21,709 nucleotides of DNA, from contig CAZLXW010000063.1 of the NCBI GenBank assembly GCA_964563505.1, forward strand, positions 1-21,709, read 5' to 3'. This stretch comes from UBA1351 sp964563505. Its GTDB lineage: Bacteria; Bacillota; Clostridia; Lachnospirales; Vallitaleaceae. Under the pieces are notes generated by a model. It was not told where the DNA came from, did not search any database, and saw nothing but the letters and a program-made list of their open reading frames with translations. Both the position numbers and the translations under genes were made by a program. Positions 1-7,698 of this stretch are shown piece after piece. The stretch's first letter is position 1, and each line of letters opens with the position of its first letter.

Positions 1-287
1 AGATACAAAAGCAGTTTAAAAAAAACCAGGTACTTGCAATGATTACCACTGTGGCTGGAGCCTTAAGTGGTTCGCCCCAAACGGCAGGTGCCGGATTGAT
101 GGCCGCGTCAAGGCAGCATTTGTATAGTCAGTTTAGTTCGACCAAAAGACTTGTACTGAAACCTAAGCGTCATGTTATTTACATCAATGAAATATTAAAA
201 CATAATCAAATATATGCAAACGATGCACAATATGATTTTGTGGCTAACTATATCAAAGAACATGTTCCGAAGAAGGCACTTGAATAA
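1..287 (+). CDS. C-terminal end of an unrecognised protein (5' truncated)
   Basis: An open frame runs from the window edge (first full codon at position 3) to a TAA at 285-287, giving about 94 visible residues. An internal ATG at 39 has no good ribosome binding site, so the gene probably starts outside the window. The visible part begins with a small-residue-rich stretch (alanine, glycine, serine, threonine) and continues with a basic, mixed helical tail ending KKALE. I recognise no family or catalytic motif. A terminator follows about 26 bp later, so this gene is transcriptionally separate from the importer operon downstream. Its function cannot be stated. Confidence 0.6.
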   Translation, partial: IQKQFKKNQVLAMITTVAGALSGSPQTAGAGLMAASRQHLYSQFSSTKRLVLKPKRHVIYINEILKHNQIYANDAQYDFVANYIKEHVPKKALE

Positions 288-313
288 ATGTATTAAACTC
301 ATATAAATACGGG

Positions 314-350
314 CAGTTATAGACTTGAGATAATGTCTATAGCTGTTTTT
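314..350 (+). terminator. Rho-independent terminator
   Basis: An 11-bp stem (CAGTTATAGAC at 314-324 with GTCTATAGCTG at 335-345, one T-G wobble) encloses a 10-nt loop and is followed by TTTTTATTTT. It lies just after the truncated first gene and should end that transcript. Confidence 0.85.
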
Positions 351-356
351 ATTTTG

Positions 357-396
357 CATTTTATGACAGACCATTTTATGATACAAAATCATAAAA
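357..396. repeat. Direct and inverted repeats upstream of the importer operon
   Basis: CATTTTATGA occurs at 357-366 and again at 372-381, 15 bp apart. The second copy also forms the left arm of a perfect 9-bp inverted repeat, TTTTATGAT at 374-382 with ATCATAAAA at 388-396 around a 5-nt spacer. The cluster sits between the upstream terminator and the candidate AraC site. It could be a second protein-binding region; no binding protein is evident from the sequence. Confidence 0.5.
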
Positions 397-401
397 CAGT
401 A

Positions 402-432
402 AATATAGTACTAAAAATAGGGAATATAGTAC
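402..432. promoter_or_regulatory. Candidate AraC-family binding site (two direct repeats, 21-bp spacing)
   Basis: The 10-mer AATATAGTAC occurs at 402-411 and identically at 423-432. The start-to-start distance is 21 bp, two turns of the helix. AraC/XylS regulators carry two helix-turn-helix motifs per subunit and typically bind direct repeats with about this spacing. The repeats end 26 bp before the candidate -35 box, and an AraC-type regulator is encoded at the end of the operon (3746-4636). Assignment to that regulator is an inference. Confidence 0.6.
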
Positions 433-458
433 GATATTGTGCAAATAAGCAATATATA

Positions 459-530
459 TTGACTTAGAGAATGAGAGTGTGTATATTATGACTATGGACA
501 TAGCAAATACTGCTTTGTTTATAGTATAAT
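459..530 (+). promoter_or_regulatory. Candidate promoter region of the region A importer operon
   Basis: The best-spaced candidate is TTGACT (459-464), a 17-bp spacer and TATATT (482-487). A second, better -10 box, TATAAT, lies at 525-530 but has no convincing -35 box at normal distance; it might be used with an activator. Both lie upstream of the binding-protein start at 553 (ribosome binding site AGGAGA at 541-546). The sequence does not decide between them. Confidence 0.5.
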
Positions 531-552
531 CTGACAAAAAAGGAGAGATGGT

Positions 553-1899
553 ATGATGTTAAAAAAAGTGTTAGCAGTAGTATTGGCTTTGGTATTAAGT
601 TTGAGTATAATAGGTTGCTCAAGTGATACGGAAAACACAACAGATAACTCAAGCAATGAGAAAACTACAAACACAGAGAGTTCAAATGAGACAACAAATG
701 ATGAAGAAGAAATTGTTCTTCGTATGGCTTGGTGGGGTTCACAAAAACGACATGATATTACGGCAGAAGTTATTGCTTTGTATGAAAGTCAAAATCCAAA
801 TGTGAAAATCGAATACGAATTCTATGATTTTGATGGGTATATTACAAATCTGAATACATTAGTAGCAGCAAATGACGTATGGGATTTATTCCAGTTGGGT
901 GGTAACTTCCCCACATATTTAGACCGTATTTTACCCTTAAATGACTATATTGACCAGGGTATTATTGATGCATCAAATACAACAGATGCTTTTTTAAAAA
1001 CAACACAATTTGAAGAGATGCAATTAAGTCTATCGAGTGGTGTAAATACTTATGGAATTGCATATGACCCGGAAATGTTTGCTCAAGCTGGTGTTCCTGA
1101 ACCAACAAATGAATGGACATGGGCAGACTATGAAGCCGCTGCTATGAAAATTCATGAAGAATTAGGTATATTTGGTAGCTCAAAAATTGAAGACTTTATT
1201 GCGGGCGCTTCCATGGGAATTAGCCAAGAGGGATTTGATTATAATTTCTTTGCACCATCCAATGACCGACTTGGATTTGATGATCCATCAATGTTAGAAG
1301 ATTATTTAGCAATGCGTAAGCGTCTTGTGGATGCAGGGGCTTATCCAGATCCAGGTGCATTATCTGAAATCACCGATATTGAGAGTGACTTCTTAGTTAC
1401 GGGTGAAGCACCTATGACATGGGTTGCAGCCAATCAATTGCCAACCTTGGCAGAAGCGGCAGGAAAAGAGCTTAAGATTGTTCCGGTACCTCGTAAAGAA
1501 GCAAACGGACCATCTGGAATGACAATTCAATCGTCACAAATGTTCTGTATTGCAAAAGGATCGGAACATCCCGAAGAAGCAGCAAAGTTTTTAAACTTCT
1601 TCATCAATGATGTTGAAGCGAATAAGATTCTTGCAGCAGAACGTGGAATTCCAATTGTATCAAATGTTCGTGAAGCATTAGAAACGGATCTAACCGATGT
1701 TCAAAAGAGCATGTATGATTATGTTGACTTAGTCGGAAGCTTTGAGACCGGCGTGATTAATGTTATTAGTCCTCCAGAACAAGCTGAAATCCAAGACTAT
1801 TTTGAATTGGTCTTAACACAGGTTATCTTTGATGAAAAAACACCGGCAGAAGCGGCAGAAGAAATATTTAACTTTGCAACAGATAAATTTAATCAGTAA
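553..1899 (+). CDS. Sugar ABC importer substrate-binding lipoprotein (pectic oligosaccharide type, putative)
   Basis: This 448-residue protein is a family 1 extracellular solute-binding protein anchored to the outside of the membrane. Residues 1-21 form a lipoprotein signal peptide ending in the lipobox IIGC, with Cys22 as the lipidation site. A Ser/Thr/Asn/Glu-rich linker follows to about residue 50, and the ligand-binding domain begins at LRMAWWGS. Near the C terminus, a segment reading AAERGIPIVSNVREAL resembles, from memory, YesO-like binding proteins of rhamnogalacturonan importers. ATG 553 and ATG 556 are both possible starts; AGGAGA at 541-546 lies 6 or 9 nt upstream. It is the first gene of the importer operon, and a strong hairpin separates it from the permeases. 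The ligand is inferred from the GH4 and GH43 neighbours. Confidence 0.9.
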   Translation: MMLKKVLAVVLALVLSLSIIGCSSDTENTTDNSSNEKTTNTESSNETTNDEEEIVLRMAWWGSQKRHDITAEVIALYESQNPNVKIEYEFYDFDGYITNLNTLVAANDVWDLFQLGGNFPTYLDRILPLNDYIDQGIIDASNTTDAFLKTTQFEEMQLSLSSGVNTYGIAYDPEMFAQAGVPEPTNEWTWADYEAAAMKIHEELGIFGSSKIEDFIAGASMGISQEGFDYNFFAPSNDRLGFDDPSMLEDYLAMRKRLVDAGAYPDPGALSEITDIESDFLVTGEAPMTWVAANQLPTLAEAAGKELKIVPVPRKEANGPSGMTIQSSQMFCIAKGSEHPEEAAKFLNFFINDVEANKILAAERGIPIVSNVREALETDLTDVQKSMYDYVDLVGSFETGVINVISPPEQAEIQDYFELVLTQVIFDEKTPAEAAEEIFNFATDKFNQ

Positions 1900-1904
1900 G
1901 AAAG

Positions 1905-1948
1905 TAGATAAAGTAGAATTCTTTACCTTAAGGGTTCTGCTTTATCTA
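1905..1948 (+). promoter_or_regulatory. Intercistronic hairpin after the binding-protein gene
   Basis: TAGATAAAGTAGAA (1905-1918) pairs with TTCTGCTTTATCTA (1935-1948), a 14-bp stem with one T-G wobble; the loop contains the self-complementary CCTTAAGG. There is no long T tract, and the permease gene with its own ribosome binding site starts 22 nt later. It probably protects the binding-protein mRNA end or partly terminates transcription, so that binding protein exceeds permease. Confidence 0.7.
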
Positions 1949-1970
1949 AATTTAAGGTTGGAGGTTTCTG

Positions 1971-2882
1971 ATGAAACAGGTAGACAAAAAAAAGGGGCAT
2001 AATCAACTGGTTCGAAAAGAACTCATAGCAGGATATGTGTTTGCAGCACCTTTTATCATTGGCTTCTTGGGTTTTACCATTATACCGATGATTATATCCT
2101 TCTATTATTCATTCACAGATTTTAATTTAATTTCAGAAGAAACGTTTATTGGAGTAAAAAACTATTTGCGTCTATTTTCAGACCAACGGTTTTTAAAATC
2201 TGTACGTGTAACACTCATTTACGTGTTTTCTTCAGTACCGTTAAAGTTGATTTTTGCCTTGGCAGTTGCTGGATTATTAACACAACAAAAACGCGGCGTT
2301 GGTCTATACAGAGCGGTCTATTACTTGCCTTCATTAATTGGCGGAAGTATAGCGGTTTCTCTTGTTTGGAGAGAATTGTTTGCCCGAAGAGGATTAGTGA
2401 ACTATCTTTTTGAGAGTATAGGTCTTGATAGAATTTCTTGGTTTGGAGATCAACGTATGGCAATGATTCCTCTGATTCTTATTTCTGTTTGGCAATTCGG
2501 ATCATCGATGATTATCTTTGCAGCTGGTTTAAAACAAATTCCGCTTACCTATTATGAAGCGGCACGCATAGACGGTGCCAATCGTTTTCAAGTGCTTCGT
2601 CGAATTACATTGCCGTCAATATCACCGATTATTCTTTATAATACAGTGATGCAAACCATTGCTGCCTTTATGTCCTTTACGCAAGCATTTGTTATAACAG
2701 GTGGAGGTCCGAATGATGCAACAAACTTCTATTCTCTATATGTTTATCGACAAGCGTTTACATATTATGATATGGGATATGCTTCAGCCATGTCATGGGT
2801 AATGTTGTTATTAATCGGAGCGGTAACATTAATCATCTTTAAGACGTCAAAATTCTGGGTATTTACAGAGTCCGGTGACTAA
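1971..2882 (+). CDS. Sugar ABC importer permease, MalF/LacF type
   Basis: This 303-residue integral membrane protein is the first of two permeases in a CUT1 importer. A basic cytoplasmic N terminus of about 18 residues precedes a first hydrophobic segment at about 20-48, and several further hydrophobic segments follow, consistent with the usual six-helix fold. The cytoplasmic EAA loop, which contacts the ATPase, begins at residue 196 and reads EAARIDGANRFQ, ending in LP as expected. The segment around residues 80-130 (VPLKLIFALAVA, then YRAVYYLPSLIGGS) resembles YesP-type pectic importers from memory. GGAGG at 1960-1964 sets the ATG at 1971. The second permease gene follows after 16 nt. Confidence 0.92.
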   Translation: MKQVDKKKGHNQLVRKELIAGYVFAAPFIIGFLGFTIIPMIISFYYSFTDFNLISEETFIGVKNYLRLFSDQRFLKSVRVTLIYVFSSVPLKLIFALAVAGLLTQQKRGVGLYRAVYYLPSLIGGSIAVSLVWRELFARRGLVNYLFESIGLDRISWFGDQRMAMIPLILISVWQFGSSMIIFAAGLKQIPLTYYEAARIDGANRFQVLRRITLPSISPIILYNTVMQTIAAFMSFTQAFVITGGGPNDATNFYSLYVYRQAFTYYDMGYASAMSWVMLLLIGAVTLIIFKTSKFWVFTESGD

Positions 2883-2898
2883 ACAGGGGGAATAGAAC

Positions 2899-3741
2899 AT
2901 GAAAATGAAACGACAAGTATATGATGTAATATACCATATAGGTATCATTCTTTTCGGAGTGGCCATGATTTATCCTGTATTGTGGATGGTGAGTGGTTCT
3001 CTAAAAAACAATGCAGAGATTTTGAATGGAGGATTAAGTTTGATTCCTCCGAATTGGAGGTTTGATAATTTTTCGACCGGATGGCAAGGCTTTGCAGGAA
3101 TTACCTTTGGTACTTTCTTCAAGAACTCCTTTATCATCACCATACTTTCAACGATAGGAACTGTCATCAGTTCGGCAGCCGTTGCATATTCTTTTGCGAG
3201 GCTTCGATATAAAGGACGACAGTTTTGGTTCATGGCAATGATTGGGACGATGATGTTGCCGGCACAAATCATTTTAATTCCACAATATATTATCTACAAT
3301 TCATTTGGTTTAGTAGGAACGTATATCCCGCTTATATTGCCCCATTTTTTTGGACAAGCTTTTTTTATTTTTCAAATGATGCAGTTTATTAAAGGGATTC
3401 CGAGAGATTTAGATGAAGCAGCAACCATTGATGGGAGTAATCGTTATAGTATATTCACACGAATTATTTTGCCCTTACTTAAACCGGCAATCATTACGAC
3501 AACGATTATTCAGTTTTACTGGAAATGGGATGATTTTATGGGACCGTTGGTTTATCTGAATCGACCTCAGTCCTTTACCGTATCCATAGCTTTAAAATTA
3601 TTTGCGGATTCTTCATCGATAACAGATTATGGAGCGATGTTTGCAATGTCAACATTGTCACTACTACCGGTTTTTATAATTTTCCTCATGTTTAATAAGC
3701 GACTCGTTGAGGGTATCAGCGGAACCGGATTAAAAGGATAG
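2899..3741 (+). CDS. Sugar ABC importer permease, MalG type
   Basis: This 280-residue membrane protein is the second permease of the region A importer. A hydrophobic segment lies at about residues 11-32, and the EAA loop begins near residue 173 (DEAATIDGSNRYSIF, ending in LPLLKP). It ends with the short basic tail that MalG-type subunits usually have. The ribosome binding site is AGGGGG at 2885-2890. The operon stops here without an ATP-binding subunit. The stop codon lies 4 bp from the stop codon of the convergent AraC-type gene. Confidence 0.92.
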   Translation: MKMKRQVYDVIYHIGIILFGVAMIYPVLWMVSGSLKNNAEILNGGLSLIPPNWRFDNFSTGWQGFAGITFGTFFKNSFIITILSTIGTVISSAAVAYSFARLRYKGRQFWFMAMIGTMMLPAQIILIPQYIIYNSFGLVGTYIPLILPHFFGQAFFIFQMMQFIKGIPRDLDEAATIDGSNRYSIFTRIILPLLKPAIITTTIIQFYWKWDDFMGPLVYLNRPQSFTVSIALKLFADSSSITDYGAMFAMSTLSLLPVFIIFLMFNKRLVEGISGTGLKG

Positions 3742-3745
3742 AATC

Positions 3746-4636
3746 CTAAGAATCTAAATCAAGACGCTCCCGAAGAGGACGTTTTTGCTGAAACATTTTT
3801 TTTCGATAGCGAAAAGGTGTTGTTTCCGTATGTTGTTTAAAAATACGTTCAAAATAAGTGAGACTACTATAACCAAGATGATCAGCAATTTCTGAAATAG
3901 AATGGTCCGTTGTCATTAATAAATCTCTGGCTTTTTGAATTTTTATAATATTAATATATTCATTAACGGTAAAGCCGGTAATTTCTTTAAAAATTCGGCT
4001 AAGGTAAGATTTGTTGATATAAAAGTGGGAAGCTAAGGTGCTTAATGACAAATGATCTGCATAGTGGGTTGATATATAATCCGTAATCTCATTCGCTTTT
4101 TGATGCTTTAGTGAGTGCGATTGCATTGGATTATAGTTTGGATGAGTAGGAATGATTCGAGAAATATAGATAATTAGCTCGCTAAGTTTAAGTAATACCT
4201 GAGCTTCATAATGGGGTTGCTTTTTTTGAAATTCATTAAAAATATCGCTAAAAAGTGTTTCAATATACGTGCGTTCTTTGCCCCGTAATTTGACTAAACC
4301 TTTATATCTTTTGAAAAATTCGTGAAGTTCAATACCATCATTTAGCGTCGCTAAATGTTGAAGAGATGCTTGATGAAACTCGATAAGTATACGATCATGA
4401 TAGTGATTCGTTGACGGACTGGTTTTGTGAATTTGTTGCTTGTCAATGATGACTAAACTACCAGGTTCAACAAGATAGGAATGGTCATCAATAAAATAAT
4501 ATCGACTGCCGTCAAGAAGATAATAGAGTTCAAACTCATCATGGAAATGTTTGGTAGGCATTGTAAATGTTGAATCTCGAACCACGCGTTCAATATTTAT
4601 TCCGTTAATTTTACCATTAGCTAAAGTTACATTCAT
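3746..4636 (-). CDS. AraC-family transcriptional regulator
   Basis: This 296-residue protein has the standard two-part layout of sugar-responsive AraC regulators. The N-terminal half is a cupin-like sensor domain (HDEFELYYLLDGS near residue 28, then a segment with EPGSLVIIDKQQIH). The C-terminal 110 or so residues hold two helix-turn-helix motifs: LSLSTLASHFYINKSYLSRIF, and the second around ISEIADHLGYSSLTYFERIF followed by TPFRYR. It lies convergent to the importer operon and divergent from the enzyme operon, so it probably activates both in response to an imported pectic sugar. A TATAAT promoter is visible upstream. The ribosome binding site is weak (AGGAT), which suits a low-abundance regulator. 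Confidence 0.93.
   Translation of the reverse strand: MNVTLANGKINGINIERVVRDSTFTMPTKHFHDEFELYYLLDGSRYYFIDDHSYLVEPGSLVIIDKQQIHKTSPSTNHYHDRILIEFHQASLQHLATLNDGIELHEFFKRYKGLVKLRGKERTYIETLFSDIFNEFQKKQPHYEAQVLLKLSELIIYISRIIPTHPNYNPMQSHSLKHQKANEITDYISTHYADHLSLSTLASHFYINKSYLSRIFKEITGFTVNEYINIIKIQKARDLLMTTDHSISEIADHLGYSSLTYFERIFKQHTETTPFRYRKKMFQQKRPLRERLDLDS
3764..3786 (+). terminator. Possible terminator of the importer operon, inside the end of the AraC-type gene
   Basis: On the plus strand, ACGCTC (3764-3769) can pair with GAG and CGT (3775-3777 and 3780-3782) with a 2-nt bulge, followed by TTTT. The stem is short and imperfect and overlaps the regulator's coding sequence on the other strand. No better terminator exists between the convergent genes. 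Confidence 0.3.
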
Positions 4637-4684
4637 ATTTTATCCTATGCAAGTGTCAGCGGATGAATGAGTGCTTGCTTCTTT

Positions 4685-4712
4685 ATTATACTATGACCGA
4701 TTTGAAAGTAAA
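4685..4712 (-). promoter_or_regulatory. Promoter of the AraC-type regulator
   Basis: Read on the minus strand, TTTACT (plus positions 4707-4712), a 16-bp spacer and a perfect TATAAT (4685-4690) precede the regulator's ATG at 4636 by about 48 bp. On the plus strand the same stretch gives only TATACT at 4687-4692 with no good -35 box, so the divergent enzyme operon may need an activator. Between the two starts (4637-4734) I see no copy of AATATAGTAC, only the partial match TACTAT. Confidence 0.6.
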
Positions 4713-4734
4713 GAATAAACGAAAGGAAAAATAT

Positions 4735-6789
4735 ATGATTAATCGATTTGAATGGGTATCTAGGCATAATATAAAATTTAATTCAATAGATTACCAATCC
4801 CCGCTATCGGTAGGTAATGGAGAGATTGCGTATGGTTTTGATGCAACAGGAATGCAAACTCTGTATTCGCCTTATGCGAAGGCCAATACACCCTTATGTA
4901 CGATGAGTCAATGGGGTTGGCATCGAATCAATAAATATAAGGAAAAGGACTTGGTATGGACAAAGTATCAACAAGGGGACCGAGTGGTATCTTATGCATC
5001 AGAACCTCAAAAAGGCAATGAAAATGTATACCATTGGCTTAGGGAAAATCCACATCGTTTTAATCTGGCTCGCATTGGCTTGCTTTTCAAAGGTGAAACG
5101 ATTGAAGCTGAACAAATTCAAGCGATTGAACAAGAGCTTATGCTATATAAGGGGATTGCAAAGAGCGTATTTAGAATTGACAATAAAATCTGCAATGTTC
5201 TTACCTTTTGTGATCCACACACCGATACATTGGCTTTTCATGTTGAAAGTGAACTGCTTGAAAGCCAAGAATTAAGCCTGCTTATTGCCTTTCCTTATGG
5301 GCATCATACAATTACCGGTAGTGATTTTGACAAAGTCCACGCACACCATACTGAACTTATACCGAAAGGTTCGGGAAACCTTTGTTTTCATAGGGTCATG
5401 GATGCGACAGAATATTTTATGAATATACAAGCATCGGTTCCTTTATCTGTCAAACTCGGAAAACAACATGAATATGAATTTGTGATTAATCAATCTGAAG
5501 TTGATTTCACCGTACATTTTTCTCAGGAAGAAAATAGCTTAGTACATTCGTATCCAAAATTAAAAAAGAGAACACAATCTTGGTGGAAAAAATTCTGGGA
5601 TGAAGGTGCAGCTGTTGATTTTTCTAAGGCAAAGGATTTGAGAGCGCCGGAACTTGAACGACGTATTGTCTTATCATTATATCAGTCGGCCATACATGGG
5701 GCCGGTAGCATGCCTCCCCAAGAAACAGGATTAGCCTGCAATAGCTGGTACGGAAAATTTCACTTAGAAATGCATTTATTACATAGTTTATATTTACCCT
5801 ACTGGAATAGAGGTGACTTGCTTGGTCGAAGTCTTAAATGGTATAAAACGCATCTACATAAAGCATATACAAATGCTTCTCGTAATGGATATCTAGGTGC
5901 ACGATGGCCAAAAATGATTGATGATCAAGGAAATGAAAGTCCGTCATGGATTGCCACACTATTAATATGGCAACAACCACATATTCTATATATGCTGGAG
6001 AGTTTATATCAAGTGACCCAGGACATAACATTATTAAAAGAATATGAAGAGGTTGTTATAGGTACAGCTGAGTTTATGTGTGATTTTGTCTCCTATAACG
6101 AAGAAAGTGAATGCTATGATTTATTAGGTCCAATTATCCCGGTTCAAGAAGAACATAAAGCTATGGATACATTAAATCCGGCATTTGAGGTTGCATATTG
6201 GCGATTTGGTATTGAGCTAGCGGTGTCTTGGATTGAGCGTATTAGTCATTCAGAAGAAGTGAAAGGTAAAAAGGCGAAGTGGAAAACGGTGGCTGAACGA
6301 ATGGCACCCATTCCAAGACATCAAGGGCTATATATGGCCCATGAAAAATGTGAAGATACATTTGAAAAATATAATCGTGACCATCCATCTATGCTTATGG
6401 CCTATGGCTTGATACCAAATCCCCTTGTTGAAGAAGATATTATGAAACAGACATATCAAAAAGTACTTAGTGAGTGGGATTATTATACACTATGGGGCTG
6501 GGATTTTGCCATGATGGCGATGACGGCAGTACGGCTTCATGAACCAGAATGGGCGGTAGATGCTTTGTTAATAGATACTCCAAAAAATACCTATGTTAAA
6601 AACGGTCATAATTATCAGTTGCTTAGAGAAGATCTTCCGGTTTATTTGCCGGGGAACGGATCGTTGCTTCTTGCTATAGGAATGATGGTCAGAGGCTATG
6701 GGAAACAAGAAGAACACTGTATCGGATTTCCGAGAAACGGTCAATGGGATGATATAGAAGTTGACGGGATTTTTCCGTTAGCTTATTAG
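4735..6789 (+). CDS. Putative cytosolic glycosidase, six-hairpin (alpha/alpha)6-like; family unassigned
   Basis: This 684-residue protein has no signal peptide. The start is placed at ATG 4735 because AAAGGA (4722-4727) lies 7 nt upstream; an in-frame ATG at 4663 lacks a ribosome binding site. Noticeable segments are SPLSVGNGEIAYGFDATG near residue 20, TMSQWGWH at 56-63, WYGKFHLEMHLLHS from residue 338, GARWPKM from 388, RDHPSMLMAYG from 548 and YLPGNGSLLLAIGMM from 637. The second half is rich in aromatic residues and helical in character, as in GH65, GH95 and other six-hairpin enzymes, and its segments look like uncharacterised bacterial homologues I recall. I cannot name a GH family or catalytic acids. 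It is first in an operon with GH43-like and GH4 genes, so it probably acts on an imported oligosaccharide. Glycosidase activity is inferred. Confidence 0.7.
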   Translation: MINRFEWVSRHNIKFNSIDYQSPLSVGNGEIAYGFDATGMQTLYSPYAKANTPLCTMSQWGWHRINKYKEKDLVWTKYQQGDRVVSYASEPQKGNENVYHWLRENPHRFNLARIGLLFKGETIEAEQIQAIEQELMLYKGIAKSVFRIDNKICNVLTFCDPHTDTLAFHVESELLESQELSLLIAFPYGHHTITGSDFDKVHAHHTELIPKGSGNLCFHRVMDATEYFMNIQASVPLSVKLGKQHEYEFVINQSEVDFTVHFSQEENSLVHSYPKLKKRTQSWWKKFWDEGAAVDFSKAKDLRAPELERRIVLSLYQSAIHGAGSMPPQETGLACNSWYGKFHLEMHLLHSLYLPYWNRGDLLGRSLKWYKTHLHKAYTNASRNGYLGARWPKMIDDQGNESPSWIATLLIWQQPHILYMLESLYQVTQDITLLKEYEEVVIGTAEFMCDFVSYNEESECYDLLGPIIPVQEEHKAMDTLNPAFEVAYWRFGIELAVSWIERISHSEEVKGKKAKWKTVAERMAPIPRHQGLYMAHEKCEDTFEKYNRDHPSMLMAYGLIPNPLVEEDIMKQTYQKVLSEWDYYTLWGWDFAMMAMTAVRLHEPEWAVDALLIDTPKNTYVKNGHNYQLLREDLPVYLPGNGSLLLAIGMMVRGYGKQEEHCIGFPRNGQWDDIEVDGIFPLAY

Positions 6790-6798
6790 GAGACAATC

Positions 6799-7683
6799 AT
6801 GAAAAAATGGAAAATAAATGAGATTCAAATTCGAGATCCCTTTGTGTTAAAAGAAAAGGGAATCTATTATTTGTACGGATCTACAGATAAAAACATATGG
6901 GGGCAAGGAACATCGGTAGGCTTTCAGGCATATAAAGGCGAAGATTTAGAACATTGGGAAGGCCCTTTTGATGTCTTTATTCCAGAGGTGGACTATTGGG
7001 GAAAAGATAACTTTTGGGCGCCGGAAGTCCATCTTTTTCATGGAGGTTATTATATGTTTGCAACTTTTCGAGGTGCGGACAAAATGCGGGGGACGGCGAT
7101 TTTAAAAGCAGATAATCCATTAGGTCCTTATAAACCTTGGAGTGATGGGCCAGTGACACCAAAAGAATGGATGTCTCTTGACGGAACACTTTATGTTGAT
7201 AAAAAAGGGAAACCGTGGATTGTTTTTTGCCATGAATGGGTTCAAATCAAAAACGGTGAAGTGTGTGCAATGCGATTAACAGATGATTTGAAAAAATCAG
7301 AAGGTGAACCTATAACGCTATTACACTCCACTGATGCACCATGGACAGGAAAAGCCTACTCAAAAGAGCATAATATGGAAGGCTGGGTAACAGACGGACC
7401 CAATATGTATAGAATGACAGACGGACGTCTTGTTTTATTGTGGTCATGTATGGCAGATAAGGGATATACAATCGGATATGCCATATCGGAGTCAGATGAA
7501 ATATTCGGACCATGGAAACAATATGAAAAACCTCTTTTTGAGAAAGACGGTGGACATGGAATGGTGTTTGAAAGCTATAATAATCAGTTGTTTTTGGCCA
7601 TTCATCAACCCAATGATACCCCCAATGAACGTGCCATTTTTGTCGAGCTTGACGAGACCGATGATGGATTAAAATGTAAATAA
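6799..7683 (+). CDS. GH43-like glycosidase, cytosolic
   Basis: This 294-residue protein looks like a single five-bladed beta-propeller of the GH43 group, which cleaves arabinosides, xylosides or galactosides. The N-terminal RDPF holds the expected general base, Asp13. LDGTLYVD holds the pKa-modulating aspartate, Asp128. FWAPEVHLFHGGYYMF near residue 72 is the typical blade motif. Where many GH43 enzymes have EGP with the acid glutamate, this one reads TDGP (Asp199); I recall this variant in a GH43 subgroup, but activity should not be assumed. There is no signal peptide, so it acts in the cytosol. AGGAG at 6788-6792 overlaps the previous gene's stop codon, showing tight coupling. The linkage cleaved is unknown. 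Confidence 0.82.
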   Translation: MKKWKINEIQIRDPFVLKEKGIYYLYGSTDKNIWGQGTSVGFQAYKGEDLEHWEGPFDVFIPEVDYWGKDNFWAPEVHLFHGGYYMFATFRGADKMRGTAILKADNPLGPYKPWSDGPVTPKEWMSLDGTLYVDKKGKPWIVFCHEWVQIKNGEVCAMRLTDDLKKSEGEPITLLHSTDAPWTGKAYSKEHNMEGWVTDGPNMYRMTDGRLVLLWSCMADKGYTIGYAISESDEIFGPWKQYEKPLFEKDGGHGMVFESYNNQLFLAIHQPNDTPNERAIFVELDETDDGLKCK

Positions 7684-7698
7684 ACAGGAGGTTTTGTA

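Noticed and set aside
4663..4734. Upstream ATG that would add 24 residues to the 684-residue enzyme
   Set aside because: No ribosome binding site precedes it, the extension is unlike an enzyme N terminus, and ATG 4735 has AAAGGA at proper spacing.
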